Source: a virus. From it: a DNA stretch of 21,317 nt. The position numbers were made by a program, and so were the translations under genes. Under the pieces are notes generated by a model. That model was given only the letters and a program-made list of their open reading frames with translations, was not told the origin of the DNA and made no database searches. Location of the stretch: positions 1 through 21,317 of the IMG/VR virus record IMGVR_UViG_3300042566_000071. One strand, given 5' to 3'. This document shows, piece after piece, positions 1 through 6,435 of the stretch. How positions within the stretch are numbered: the stretch's first letter is position 1; each line of letters begins with the position of its first letter.

Positions 1-150
1 AACTTTAGAGATCTTTTGCTGTTTGGATGCAGTAGCGCGAATTAGTTCGATGTTGGTCGTTTGCAGAATCAATTCGCGAGGTTTTGGAACGATGGTTGGA
101 TCTTTTACGATCCACAGTTCCGTCTTCTGTTGAAAGAGGTAGAACCTCAT
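1..150 (-). CDS. Partial hypothetical protein overlapping the 3' end of speD
   Basis: An open frame starts at an ATG (148-150) and runs off the left edge for 50 codons without a stop. It begins MRFYLFQQKTELWIVKDPTI and reads like normal protein, with mixed hydrophobic and charged residues. The ATG directly follows an in-frame TAA and sits 8 bases after AAAGG, a reasonable ribosome binding site. It overlaps the last 48 codons of the speD frame by 146 bases, whereas all other junctions in the window overlap by about 25 bases or fewer. Either this gene truly begins inside speD, or a single-base indel near 150-200 has lengthened the speD frame and its real stop is the TAA before this ATG. I do not recognise the product. 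Confidence 0.6.
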   Translation of the reverse strand, partial: MRFYLFQQKTELWIVKDPTIVPKPRELILQTTNIELIRATASKQQKISKV

Positions 151-535
151 TTACAATGCCTTTATCAATCAATGTCAGATCATGCTCACGATCAATGTAT
201 TTAAACTCAACATGATTTGGGTCAAATTCCTGTAACGCCTGGAAGACATCCTTCGTATTCAGGGTTGAACACGTATAGACATCAAGTTGCATCAATGCAG
301 GTTCGACTTCATCCCATACATGCATAGCAATGTGACTCGTTTCAATAATGGTAACTGCAGTCAACCCACGATTACCTTCCATATCCGAGTAGATCGCATA
401 TGGTCCCATCAGTATTTTCATACCAATTTTGGAAACCAGTGTTTTCATCCAATCCTGAATTGCTTCTGCGCACTTCGGCGGATTGTTTAATTGCGCTCTG
501 ATAATCAGATGCTTGTGTTCAAGAATTTTCCCCAT
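5..535 (-). CDS. speD: S-adenosylmethionine decarboxylase family proenzyme (SpeD-like)
   Basis: SpeD-type enzymes are pyruvoyl-dependent decarboxylases that self-cleave at a serine; AdoMet decarboxylase supplies aminopropyl groups for spermidine synthesis. The core motif TSHIAMH (residues 66-72) matches the family's ESHxxxH: S67 would become the pyruvoyl group, H72 is the processing histidine, and C89 in DVYTCS is the likely catalytic cysteine. The residue before the serine is Thr instead of the usual Glu. Residues 1-127 cover the usual short bacterial length. The tail 128-176 is rich in Arg, Ser, Asn and Thr, looks unlike the rest, and overlaps another open frame, so it may be an artefact of a frameshift. 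The start ATG follows AGGAAGGGA. A perfect late promoter lies just upstream, so expression is probably late. The family includes relatives that decarboxylate arginine or ornithine, so the substrate is not certain. Confidence 0.85.
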   Translation of the reverse strand: MGKILEHKHLIIRAQLNNPPKCAEAIQDWMKTLVSKIGMKILMGPYAIYSDMEGNRGLTAVTIIETSHIAMHVWDEVEPALMQLDVYTCSTLNTKDVFQALQEFDPNHVEFKYIDREHDLTLIDKGIVNEVLPLSTEDGTVDRKRSNHRSKTSRIDSANDQHRTNSRYCIQTAKDL

Positions 536-567
536 AGTTGTCCCTTCCTAGGAGGTGTCGGAAAGAT

Positions 568-1551
568 TTATTTATATGGGTTCCACCATATGCTGTTTAT
601 AAATTCTTCACCGAAACGCGAAACTGCGAAGTCATAGTTTTCACGCATAAATGGATACTTTTCATATAACTCATGTTTTTCATCATCACTAAATTCTGGA
701 TGTTTACCAAAACTCCAAACTTTACGAGAAAAATTCATTTCATCAGAGGATGTCCATATACGATCAATAATTTCTTTACCAAATCGAGAAACTGCATAAT
801 CATAATCTTCCTGCTTAAACGGATACAGTGTAAACAATTCTGTAATTTGACTCTCGTTTAAAACTGGGAAATCTTTTATCTTTACAGCATCCTTAGAAGA
901 ACTCGGCGGAATATAGTCTGGTAATTCTAAATATAAAAATAGGTTGGATATAGATTCATTCGTGAACATTGTTTCATAGAAATTTAAATGTAATTTCCCA
1001 AATACTTCAGTAACATTTTCTATTGTTTCTCTCCACGAAAGCAGACTCTCCTCAAATCCAGGTTTTCCTGAATTCAATATTTCTGTTACTGATTCTGGAA
1101 TGACACCTGGAGTATTGTTTACCAATTGATTTATATACCAAGATTTAATTTCACCCATAGAATTGGTTTCTAAGAATTTTTTTGTTGACATCCTCATCAT
1201 TGTATATGATATGACTTGTGAGATTGGATCCCTTAATGTCATGGTGGGTAGAACGTTTAAACCAACATTATCCGCATTCTGTTTAAACCAGCGGAGTTGT
1301 TCTTTTGTAGCGTTTTCATTTGATGGTGTAAGATCACCAGTTAACCGAATACCATCAACATTTACTAATTGTGCCATGTTCTCGAAGTATTTTGTTTTAT
1401 CAAAACCTTCTGGTCCTGGAACTGGATTGAAATCTTGGAAGATGAAAATCTCTTTTTGTGGGAAATTACAATCAGTTCTTCTGCTTAATTCCCCATGCAA
1501 CCACGTGCTGCCTGCTCTCGCGTTTCCGAAATACAGTAGAAAGTTTTTCAT
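568..1551 (-). CDS. Sulfotransferase-family protein with duplicated C-terminal repeat
   Basis: Sulfotransferases move a sulfuryl group from PAPS to an acceptor such as a sugar, lipid or protein. The N-terminus carries GNARAGSTW (residues 9-17), a P-loop-like 5'-phosphosulfate binding motif, and RDPISQVISY (107-116) fits the 3'-phosphate binding motif with R107 and S115. The length, 327 aa, is slightly above that of a single catalytic domain. The excess is at the C-terminus, where a 32-residue unit occurs twice (235-266 and 291-322), each with a YPF...NY/DYD...AVSRFG...IW pattern; these may bind the acceptor or form a capping domain. The start lies 9 bases after the preceding gene's stop with only a weak ribosome binding site. 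The acceptor cannot be inferred. A nucleotidyltransferase two genes upstream suggests envelope or glycan modification, but this is inference. Confidence 0.75.
   Translation of the reverse strand: MKNFLLYFGNARAGSTWLHGELSRRTDCNFPQKEIFIFQDFNPVPGPEGFDKTKYFENMAQLVNVDGIRLTGDLTPSNENATKEQLRWFKQNADNVGLNVLPTMTLRDPISQVISYTMMRMSTKKFLETNSMGEIKSWYINQLVNNTPGVIPESVTEILNSGKPGFEESLLSWRETIENVTEVFGKLHLNFYETMFTNESISNLFLYLELPDYIPPSSSKDAVKIKDFPVLNESQITELFTLYPFKQEDYDYAVSRFGKEIIDRIWTSSDEMNFSRKVWSFGKHPEFSDDEKHELYEKYPFMRENYDFAVSRFGEEFINSIWWNPYK
569..576 (-). promoter_or_regulatory. T4-type late promoter for speD
   Basis: Read on the minus strand the sequence is TATAAATA, an exact match to the T4 late -10 box. It overlaps the sulfotransferase stop codon. 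Transcription would start near 563, about 28 bases before the speD ATG at 535, leaving room for the AGGAAGGGA ribosome binding site. The leader may also fold: CTTTCC (565-560) can pair with GGAAGG in the ribosome binding site with one G-U pair, and the predicted start would trim the first bases of that arm. Confidence 0.75.
586..849 (-). repeat. Two-copy repeat in the sulfotransferase gene (586-681 and 754-849)
   Basis: The two 96-base units encode related 32-residue segments, with shared residues YPF, NY or DY, AVSRFG and IW, separated by 24 residues. Similarity is visible at the DNA level too: the plus strand has related stretches near 613-660 and 780-830. This points to an internal duplication within the coding sequence. 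Confidence 0.7.
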
Positions 1552-1560
1552 ATGTGAATC

Positions 1561-2058
1561 TTAGTTCACCAAAGACTTTTTTGATCGTGACAACTTCTTA
1601 ACCTCAGGTGCCTTCCATCCAGGAAGAAAGGATTCTAGAACAGTCGCCAGCGTGGGATACTTCTCAAGTAGTTTCTGATCCTTAACAAGATCGAGAAGTT
1701 CTGCCTCAGTTGTGACTACACCCTGACAGATCTGCATCCAAATTTCTTCACGACGCCATTGCGCAACCGCTGCAGCACTACCTTCTGGTAGTAGAGTTAG
1801 AATGCGACGGAATTCCTGTGTAATGGTAGTATCGCCCATATTTTCTGGGAGACCCTCATCCTTAAAAGGAGTCTTACCTTCTGGTAGATTCCATGGACCC
1901 TGCTCGTAACCAACACCCCACGCGACAAATCGCATAAGAATAGAGTTGCCGACTGAGATTGCACGAACACGTGTAGAGAGTTCTTCGGTTGTTTTCGCTT
2001 CAACTGCCCAGTCAAGAGCCTCGTTGATCTGCCTAAATTTCTTTGGTACTGTTGCCAT
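1561..2058 (-). CDS. Conserved T4-like marine phage protein (DUF6433-like)
   Basis: The 165-aa protein has the pattern LPEGKTPFK, then an E-RR segment, then RREEIWMQI, TEAELL and KDQKLLEKY. From memory this matches a widespread T4-like cyanophage family usually annotated DUF6433, in which LPEG...PYK and EAE...KDK are conserved; function is unknown. I use the ATG at 2056-2058. The frame stays open upstream to 2193, but that extension would overlap the nucleotidyltransferase gene by 161 bases and the family pattern begins after the internal Met. The chosen start overlaps the upstream gene by 26 bases and is preceded by an AAGAAA purine run. The C-terminus is basic (KKLSRSKKS). Confidence 0.65.
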   Translation of the reverse strand: MATVPKKFRQINEALDWAVEAKTTEELSTRVRAISVGNSILMRFVAWGVGYEQGPWNLPEGKTPFKDEGLPENMGDTTITQEFRRILTLLPEGSAAAVAQWRREEIWMQICQGVVTTEAELLDLVKDQKLLEKYPTLATVLESFLPGWKAPEVKKLSRSKKSLVN

Positions 2059-2455
2059 TTTCAATTTTCTTTCGTAGATTTGTGGTACTAAAATCGTGTC
2101 GGCGAGAATTATAGTAGATTTCCATCTGCAGATCGCTGCCTGTAAAATTCTTACCGAAATATTCCTGCCCAATAATGCGAACATCCCAATCATATGACTT
2201 TAGTATGTTCAGAAGATCTTCTTCGGTCGTGTATGGAATAATCTGATCGACATACTTACAACCTTCCAACTGAACCCACCGTTCGAACACTGACTGGACA
2301 GGTTTGTTCTTCTCTGGTCGGTCGATTGTGGGATCAGTTTGCAGTGCTACGACTAAACGATCACACTGTTCCTTTGCTTCCTGCAACATGAGAACATGAC
2401 CTGCATGAAACAGATCAAAACAACTTGCGGTAATACCTATACGATTAGAACTCAT
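2033..2455 (-). CDS. Cytidylyltransferase-like nucleotidyltransferase (TagD type)
   Basis: This 140-aa protein is a single nucleotidyltransferase domain of the glycerol-3-phosphate cytidylyltransferase/adenylyltransferase superfamily, which joins an NTP to a phosphorylated small molecule with release of pyrophosphate. The nucleotide-binding HxGH motif is seen as FHAGH at residues 16-20, directly after the first beta strand (RIGITASCFD). The C-terminal STTNLRKKI fits the family's ISTTxLRxRI motif. An ATG at 2453-2455 is preferred to an in-frame TTG at 2467, because it places the first strand normally and gives an 11-base overlap with the RNase H gene. The substrate is unknown; a CDP-activated sugar or polyol for glycan decoration would fit the nearby sulfotransferase. 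Confidence 0.8.
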   Translation of the reverse strand: MSSNRIGITASCFDLFHAGHVLMLQEAKEQCDRLVVALQTDPTIDRPEKNKPVQSVFERWVQLEGCKYVDQIIPYTTEEDLLNILKSYDWDVRIIGQEYFGKNFTGSDLQMEIYYNSRRHDFSTTNLRKKIENGNSTKEI

Positions 2456-3326
2456 CAACCAACTCAATCAATTGTGTCATACGATTCGCGATAAAATAAT
2501 TCAAAAGACCAGAGCGATCGCCCTGTTTCTGCATCTCATAGTTATCTATAATACTTTCCTTGATCTCCTCAGGAATGCGCGACAGATCAACCAGTTCGCG
2601 GTTGCGCTGGAAATTGCGCCACATTTCATCATTGGTGATGAAGTCTTCGGGTTTCTGAGTTTTCCAAAGTGCAAGAGCATCCTTACGAATAGGACGCTGA
2701 CGATCACCATTGACGAAGGTATCATCGCCCGACAGAATATTGGGAACACCATCGCCCTTATCGCCCATGATAATATGCTCCATTAGAACTGCTTCAGGAG
2801 TTTCCGCCAACTTAATAAACTTCTTCTGAACAGGAGCATACTGCTTAACGTTGCTCCACTTCTGCAACTGATTAAAGTCATGGTCGCCTGACAGAACAAG
2901 AAAGGGTTCAGCGCTGGGTATGAGACCATCGGTATTCATGGTCTGACTATACTCGGCGAGAACTGCGATGACATCATCTGCCTCTGCACCATCAACATCG
3001 ATTACAGCATATGGAAAGTGTTCAGCAAGTTCAGCACGAACAAGATGCAGTGCTTCGAAGATAGAGTTCCAATCGAAACCACTATCGGCACGAGACTTTT
3101 TACGGTTTGCCTTGTAGTTCGGGAAATACTGACGACGCCAATAGTGACGGTTGTCACATGCAATAACCATTTCACCGAACTCAGGACCAAACTTCTTTCG
3201 GTATGACCGAAGTGCATTAATAATCATGTGCCGAACTAGAGGAACATTTACCTCAACGTCTCGACGACCTCCCAAATTTACCATTAGACTACTGATCGCA
3301 GTCTGGTTATAATCTACAACAATCAC
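2445..3326 (-). CDS. rnh: T4-type RNase H (5'-3' flap/RNA primer exonuclease)
   Basis: T4 RNase H belongs to the FEN-1/5' nuclease family and removes RNA primers from Okazaki fragments. The 293-aa length is close to T4's 305. Expected acidic metal ligands are present in order: D5 in IVVDYNQTA, D58 in IACDNRHYWRR, the DVDGAEADD cluster (110-118), and D148/D150 in SGDHDF. The WRR...Y..NR segment and the C-terminal NRMTQLIELVDEF also resemble T4. Translation begins at GTG, sharing GTGA with the preceding stop; this start is required because D5 is catalytic. GGGA lies upstream as a modest ribosome binding site. Confidence 0.93.
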   Translation of the reverse strand: MIVVDYNQTAISSLMVNLGGRRDVEVNVPLVRHMIINALRSYRKKFGPEFGEMVIACDNRHYWRRQYFPNYKANRKKSRADSGFDWNSIFEALHLVRAELAEHFPYAVIDVDGAEADDVIAVLAEYSQTMNTDGLIPSAEPFLVLSGDHDFNQLQKWSNVKQYAPVQKKFIKLAETPEAVLMEHIIMGDKGDGVPNILSGDDTFVNGDRQRPIRKDALALWKTQKPEDFITNDEMWRNFQRNRELVDLSRIPEEIKESIIDNYEMQKQGDRSGLLNYFIANRMTQLIELVDEF

Positions 3327-3670
3327 GTTTCATTCCCATCATTTAACGTTGTATCAAGCGCATTACGAATATCAGTTAACATAAGTGTTTCCGGAGTATC
3401 CATCCCACGTTGACGCAAGAACATGCCGTATACCAAAACAGAAACCACTGCTGCATCAGCATAGAAACTTTCATGGTGTGTAATACCAAACTTCTCAGTG
3501 CACACCTTGGTAATTCCTGCCATAACTGCTTTACCAGCACGTTCGGCATCTTGGTACGAACTATACTCATCAATCCCCTCTAGAAAGTACGAGAGAGATT
3601 CCTTGTCTGGATTTGGGTCTTCTGCTTTTTTCTTCGGATTAAGAAAAGTCACATTATCATTATCACTCAT
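3323..3670 (-). CDS. Hypothetical protein, 115 aa
   Basis: I do not recognise this protein. The N-terminal third is hydrophilic with a KKKAEDPNPDKES stretch; the middle (residues 45-90) looks alpha-helical with AGITKVCTEKFGI and a hydrophobic VVSVLVYGMFLRQRG segment too short and mixed to call a membrane helix. It shares TAATG with the preceding gene's stop and GTGA with the RNase H start, so it is translated as part of a tightly coupled unit and may serve replication or repair, though that is only positional inference. Confidence 0.75.
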   Translation of the reverse strand: MSDNDNVTFLNPKKKAEDPNPDKESLSYFLEGIDEYSSYQDAERAGKAVMAGITKVCTEKFGITHHESFYADAAVVSVLVYGMFLRQRGMDTPETLMLTDIRNALDTTLNDGNET

Positions 3671-4797
3671 TAAAACACTTTCAAAATCAGAGTCGTAGGG
3701 GTAAGTCGTGCACGCACAGGAGCAGACTTACTTTTAACTGAAGAATACCATTTTGTCAAGCCATTTTTCGTAAGACCAGTAAATTCTTTTACTTGCGTCT
3801 CTGGTTTACGAAGCAACTTACAACTGGACATTGATTCTTCATATCCTACAAGTGATGCACCCTTAACAGTGATGCCCCCACCAACTGGACTGTAGTACTT
3901 ATTCAACTTACGAGTCTTAGTATCGAACGTCCAAATTTCACTACAGTTTAACAGATTAATGGGATCGATGCTGGTAATTCCAAGAGTAGGATCTTCGGGT
4001 TGGAACTTGATGTTCCTGACCAGTTTGGTCATATCCTTTGGTTTCTTCTTACGAACCTTAGCAACCTGCTTGCTGACATAAGACTTCTTGAGTGAAGTAA
4101 TGTAAGATTCGAGCAACTTGATGATGCTTTTGATTTTCGTCATACCTGTTAGGTGCGCATAACCTTCAAGCAACTGCAATTGCATGTCAGTCAGTTGACC
4201 CTTGGGCAAACGACGAACCTCAACCAATTCAGCAAACTCTGCAAGAATTGGTTCAATCTTTTCAACACACTCAAGATAGTGCTTATCTGCCATACGATAT
4301 GGCATGAGGATCTGAGGAATGTTCTTTACATCTTCGCCGATAAGAAGATTCTCGATCTCATCATTGACATGAGAAGCGATATAGATGCTGGCGATTAGAG
4401 GTTTCTTGACAACCTTTTCGATGGGTGTTGCTGCAACAGCAACATCTTCATCATCGAGTTTGATGCGCTTGTTGACAGTTTCTTCTACCTTATCCCAGAT
4501 ACGAGACTTATCCCGTTCACTGAGAGGGAACCCACGCATAGCAATACGAGCAGAATTAGCATAAGTCCGAGGAAGCAATTTGTCAGGAATTTTACTGAGA
4601 GTCTTCAGTTTATCCTTATCTTCCTTGAACCAGTCAAAGAGAAAGGCACGACAATCTTTCTGGTCAACAATAAAGTTATACCAATTCAATGCATTACCAT
4701 ATTCTGACTGATAGTTCGTGGGTTCATACTCTGTAGACCAGATTGGTTCTACACCCATCATCTTAGAATCAGCAATAGGAACTTTCAGTTTATACAT
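3670..4797 (-). CDS. Conserved T4-like phage protein of unknown function, 375 aa
   Basis: The protein resembles, from memory, a conserved hypothetical of T4-like cyanophages: an N-terminal helical part with LLPRTYANSARIAMRGFPLS followed by IWDKVEE, a Lys-rich middle (VAKVRKKKPKD, about residues 243-253), and a C-terminal part with ITSIDPINLLNCSEIWTFD, TRKLNKYY, GITVKGASLVGYEES, a LLRKPETQ segment, and a TLILKVF end. The role is unknown; the basic character would suit nucleic-acid contact. The ATG follows GAGGTGACCAG, a good ribosome binding site. It is the first gene after a canonical early promoter (4825-4853), so it is probably expressed early with the downstream rnh unit. Confidence 0.8.
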   Translation of the reverse strand: MYKLKVPIADSKMMGVEPIWSTEYEPTNYQSEYGNALNWYNFIVDQKDCRAFLFDWFKEDKDKLKTLSKIPDKLLPRTYANSARIAMRGFPLSERDKSRIWDKVEETVNKRIKLDDEDVAVAATPIEKVVKKPLIASIYIASHVNDEIENLLIGEDVKNIPQILMPYRMADKHYLECVEKIEPILAEFAELVEVRRLPKGQLTDMQLQLLEGYAHLTGMTKIKSIIKLLESYITSLKKSYVSKQVAKVRKKKPKDMTKLVRNIKFQPEDPTLGITSIDPINLLNCSEIWTFDTKTRKLNKYYSPVGGGITVKGASLVGYEESMSSCKLLRKPETQVKEFTGLTKNGLTKWYSSVKSKSAPVRARLTPTTLILKVF

Positions 4798-4812
4798 CTG
4801 GTCACCTCATTC

Positions 4813-4853
4813 AATTTATAAATTACTATACCCCGTTTCCGTGGAAAAGTCAA
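4813..4853 (-). promoter_or_regulatory. Early sigma70-type promoter, with overlapping late-like box
   Basis: On the minus strand the -35 is TTGACT (4848-4853), followed by an exactly 17-base spacer and the -10 TATAGT (4825-4830); the spacer ends in ACGGGG. Transcription would start near 4818, about 20 bases before the ATG at 4797. The region just downstream reads TATAAATT (4813-4820), one mismatch from the late box TATAAATA, so the unit could also be transcribed late. The -35 overlaps the stop codon of the preceding gene. This is the only intergenic gap of meaningful size in the left half of the window. Confidence 0.8.
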
Positions 4854-5101
4854 GCTATAAATTTCACATTCGTAATTGAGTCATACCTGAACGAACGCCA
4901 TCCTGCGTTTTCGGTATCCCAGACAGGCAGAGCATCAGGGTTCGATACCTTACCTTCAGCGGCACTAGTAGTTTTCTTTGGCAATACAGTTTCCTGCAGA
5001 GTGCATCGAATAACTCGAACATCCCCATTGCGTTTTGTGAACGTCACTTCAGCGTCCATCTTCTTCAGGTTCTTTACGAGCATTTCACGGTCGATTTCCA
5101 T
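4850..5101 (-). CDS. DUF2693-like small protein (SH3-like barrel)
   Basis: The 83-aa protein contains VTFTKRNGDVRVIRCTL (about residues 19-35), then ALPVWDTENAGWRSFRYDSI near the end. This pattern is typical of a small family in T4-like phages and bacteria annotated DUF2693 and predicted to form an SH3-like barrel; its role is unknown. I place the start at ATG 5099-5101, which lies 9 bases after AGGAG. An in-frame GTG two codons earlier would sit only 3 bases from that AGGAG and is unlikely. The ATG follows the membrane-protein stop by two bases. An internal promoter at 5327-5355 could drive it. Confidence 0.75.
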   Translation of the reverse strand: MEIDREMLVKNLKKMDAEVTFTKRNGDVRVIRCTLQETVLPKKTTSAAEGKVSNPDALPVWDTENAGWRSFRYDSITNVKFIA

Positions 5102-5103
5102 AA

Positions 5104-6087
5104 TCACATTCTCCTAATATTGGTTTTATCAATTTCAACTTTACCATCTCTCCAAGATTTTCTGGGAGGATCTGGTGCGGGTATATCGTGGGTAGACATA
5201 TGTTTTTCCATAGTGAAAAAATCTGTTGGGTTTTCTACCACCACTTCAGTTTTCTTCTTTGTTGGTTTTACCTTTGGTTTACTAACAGGTGGAGTTGATT
5301 CTACCACATCAACCACATCATATTCTACTATACCCGTTTCTTCTTTCTTTGTCAAGCCTAAAATTGAAATATTTGCAGCGACGACCAAAAGAATTGCCAG
5401 AGGATCGAACACAAAGATAAGAGTTATGATCATCATGCGCACTGCTTTGTCGACAGTAGCATTATCGCCACTCCCGTAGAACAGTTCTGCGATATATTTG
5501 ATCGGACCTACTTCTGCTTCGAGTTTAAGATTTTCAGTTTTGAGCGGAATGAGATCAGTCTCAATAGTCTCAATGTTTGTAACCGCCTGTTCAATTTCTT
5601 TATTAAGGGACGCTCGTTCCCTTTTCTGTCTGTTTCGAATGAAGTTAGCATCAAGGACATCCTCCGCAGTAGTGAGTCTGTCCAAAGTGTCCAAAGATGT
5701 TTGCGCATTCTTCAGTCTCCTCTCTGCTGATTGTTTTTTGCTCTCGAGTTGTTCAATCTTCAGTTGTGCCGAACCACCTACCGTGGTGTGCTCAATGTGC
5801 GCTCGACTTAGATAACCAAACACACCCATACTTGTGATGAAAGACAATACCACGATTGCGATCACAAAGTAAGACTTCAATAATTTGTTGGCAGTGGACC
5901 AATTTCGATACACCCAACTAGCAGTTATGAGTTTGGCAAATTCTAGTGACCCACCCATTGCTGCAACAGCAATGGGAGATGCTGGGAAAATCGCCATCAA
6001 CCCAAGAATTGAAAAGTAACCAGCAACCGACGTAATCGCCAGTGCTGCCAGTATTAATAGTGCTATGAAAAGCATCCAGGTCTCCAT
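5104..6087 (-). CDS. Membrane protein with central coiled coil, 327 aa
   Basis: The layout is clear though the function is not. There is a hydrophobic N-terminal region (residues 3-48) able to make one or two helices, a second at 72-93, then a long charged coiled-coil stretch (about 108-192, rich in Glu, Lys, Leu and Gln), a further strong membrane segment (217-245, with FDPLAILLVVAANISILGL), and a Pro/Lys/Val-rich soluble tail. Similar architectures occur in T4-like marine phages as hypothetical membrane proteins. With both ends anchored, the coiled coil would form a loop on one side of the membrane. The 5' end overlaps the GIY-YIG gene by 25 bases. An early promoter is embedded in the tail-coding part. 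Superinfection exclusion is possible but unsupported. Confidence 0.75.
   Translation of the reverse strand: METWMLFIALLILAALAITSVAGYFSILGLMAIFPASPIAVAAMGGSLEFAKLITASWVYRNWSTANKLLKSYFVIAIVVLSFITSMGVFGYLSRAHIEHTTVGGSAQLKIEQLESKKQSAERRLKNAQTSLDTLDRLTTAEDVLDANFIRNRQKRERASLNKEIEQAVTNIETIETDLIPLKTENLKLEAEVGPIKYIAELFYGSGDNATVDKAVRMMIITLIFVFDPLAILLVVAANISILGLTKKEETGIVEYDVVDVVESTPPVSKPKVKPTKKKTEVVVENPTDFFTMEKHMSTHDIPAPDPPRKSWRDGKVEIDKTNIRRM
5327..5355 (-). promoter_or_regulatory. Early sigma70-type promoter inside a coding sequence
   Basis: On the minus strand the -35 is a perfect TTGACA (5350-5355), the spacer is exactly 17 bases and ends in ACGGG, and the -10 is TATAGT (5327-5332). The core ACGGG-TATAGT is shared with the promoter at 4825-4853 (ACGGGG-TATAGT). 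Transcription would begin near 5320, inside the tail of the 327-aa membrane protein gene, and lead into the DUF2693-like gene about 220 bases on. Confidence 0.75.
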
Positions 6088-6413
6088 TCAGGAAGTTGTA
6101 ACGTTTTCAAATGAGACAATCGTAAGCGAACGTTCCACATATCATTTATGCATCGTTCGTCGAATCGATACTCCCACTGTAGCAGGTGTTCAACTGCCTT
6201 GGCATGCGCTTTGCTGGCATACTCCGCGACAACTTCCTTACGCATCTCACCCAAATAATTGGTCACATAAGTGGAACTGCCGAAATATTTTTCGAACAGT
6301 TTCTCTGTCTTACATGAATATCCAATATAAAATTTGCCGTCGTCGAAGTAAGTGCAATATACTCTATGCACCTTCTTCGGCAACGGCAGTTTTCTCGGTT
6401 TCTTAACTATCAT
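6063..6413 (-). CDS. Small GIY-YIG nuclease-like protein
   Basis: The 116-aa protein carries the GIY-YIG signature: HRVY (Y19), ten residues later YIG (29-31), then YFGSSTYV (43-50), a spacing typical of phage-encoded GIY-YIG domains, and a conserved-looking glutamate in AKAVEHLL (E75). Such domains cleave DNA and occur in freestanding homing endonucleases (the T4 Seg type). No separate DNA-binding module is visible, so it is close to a minimal domain; a host- or competitor-DNA nuclease is an alternative to homing. Its ribosome binding site GGAG lies inside a hairpin (6418-6435), with a late-type promoter next to it. The end overlaps the membrane-protein gene by 25 bases. Confidence 0.65.
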   Translation of the reverse strand: MIVKKPRKLPLPKKVHRVYCTYFDDGKFYIGYSCKTEKLFEKYFGSSTYVTNYLGEMRKEVVAEYASKAHAKAVEHLLQWEYRFDERCINDMWNVRLRLSHLKTLQLPEWRPGCFS

Positions 6414-6417
6414 AAAT

Positions 6418-6435
6418 GTCTACTCCGCAGTAGAC
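6418..6435 (-). promoter_or_regulatory. Hairpin sequestering the GIY-YIG ribosome binding site
   Basis: The sequence is a perfect inverted repeat: GTCTACT and AGTAGAC flank a 4-base loop (GCGG on the minus strand). The ribosome binding site GGAG, 9 bases before the ATG at 6413, lies half in the loop and half in the 3' arm. A transcript reading through from upstream would fold this stem and reduce translation. There is no following T-run, so a terminator is unlikely. Confidence 0.7.

Noticed and set aside
1163-1564. Plus-strand open frames of 60-147 codons across the window (e.g. here, 5120-5479, 15278-15721)
   Set aside because: They mirror real minus-strand genes, have no domain patterns or ribosome binding sites, and every minus-strand partner is better supported.
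2059-2193. Upstream extension of the DUF6433-like gene to 2193
   Set aside because: It would overlap the nucleotidyltransferase gene by 161 bases in another frame, and the family pattern starts after the ATG at 2058.
3737-3759. TTGACA inside the 375-aa gene
   Set aside because: At 17-base spacing the -10 would be TAAAAG, too weak, and it lies in coding sequence.
5102-5107. GTG start of the DUF2693-like gene
   Set aside because: AGGAG would be only 3 bases away; ATG 5101 has the better 9-base spacing.
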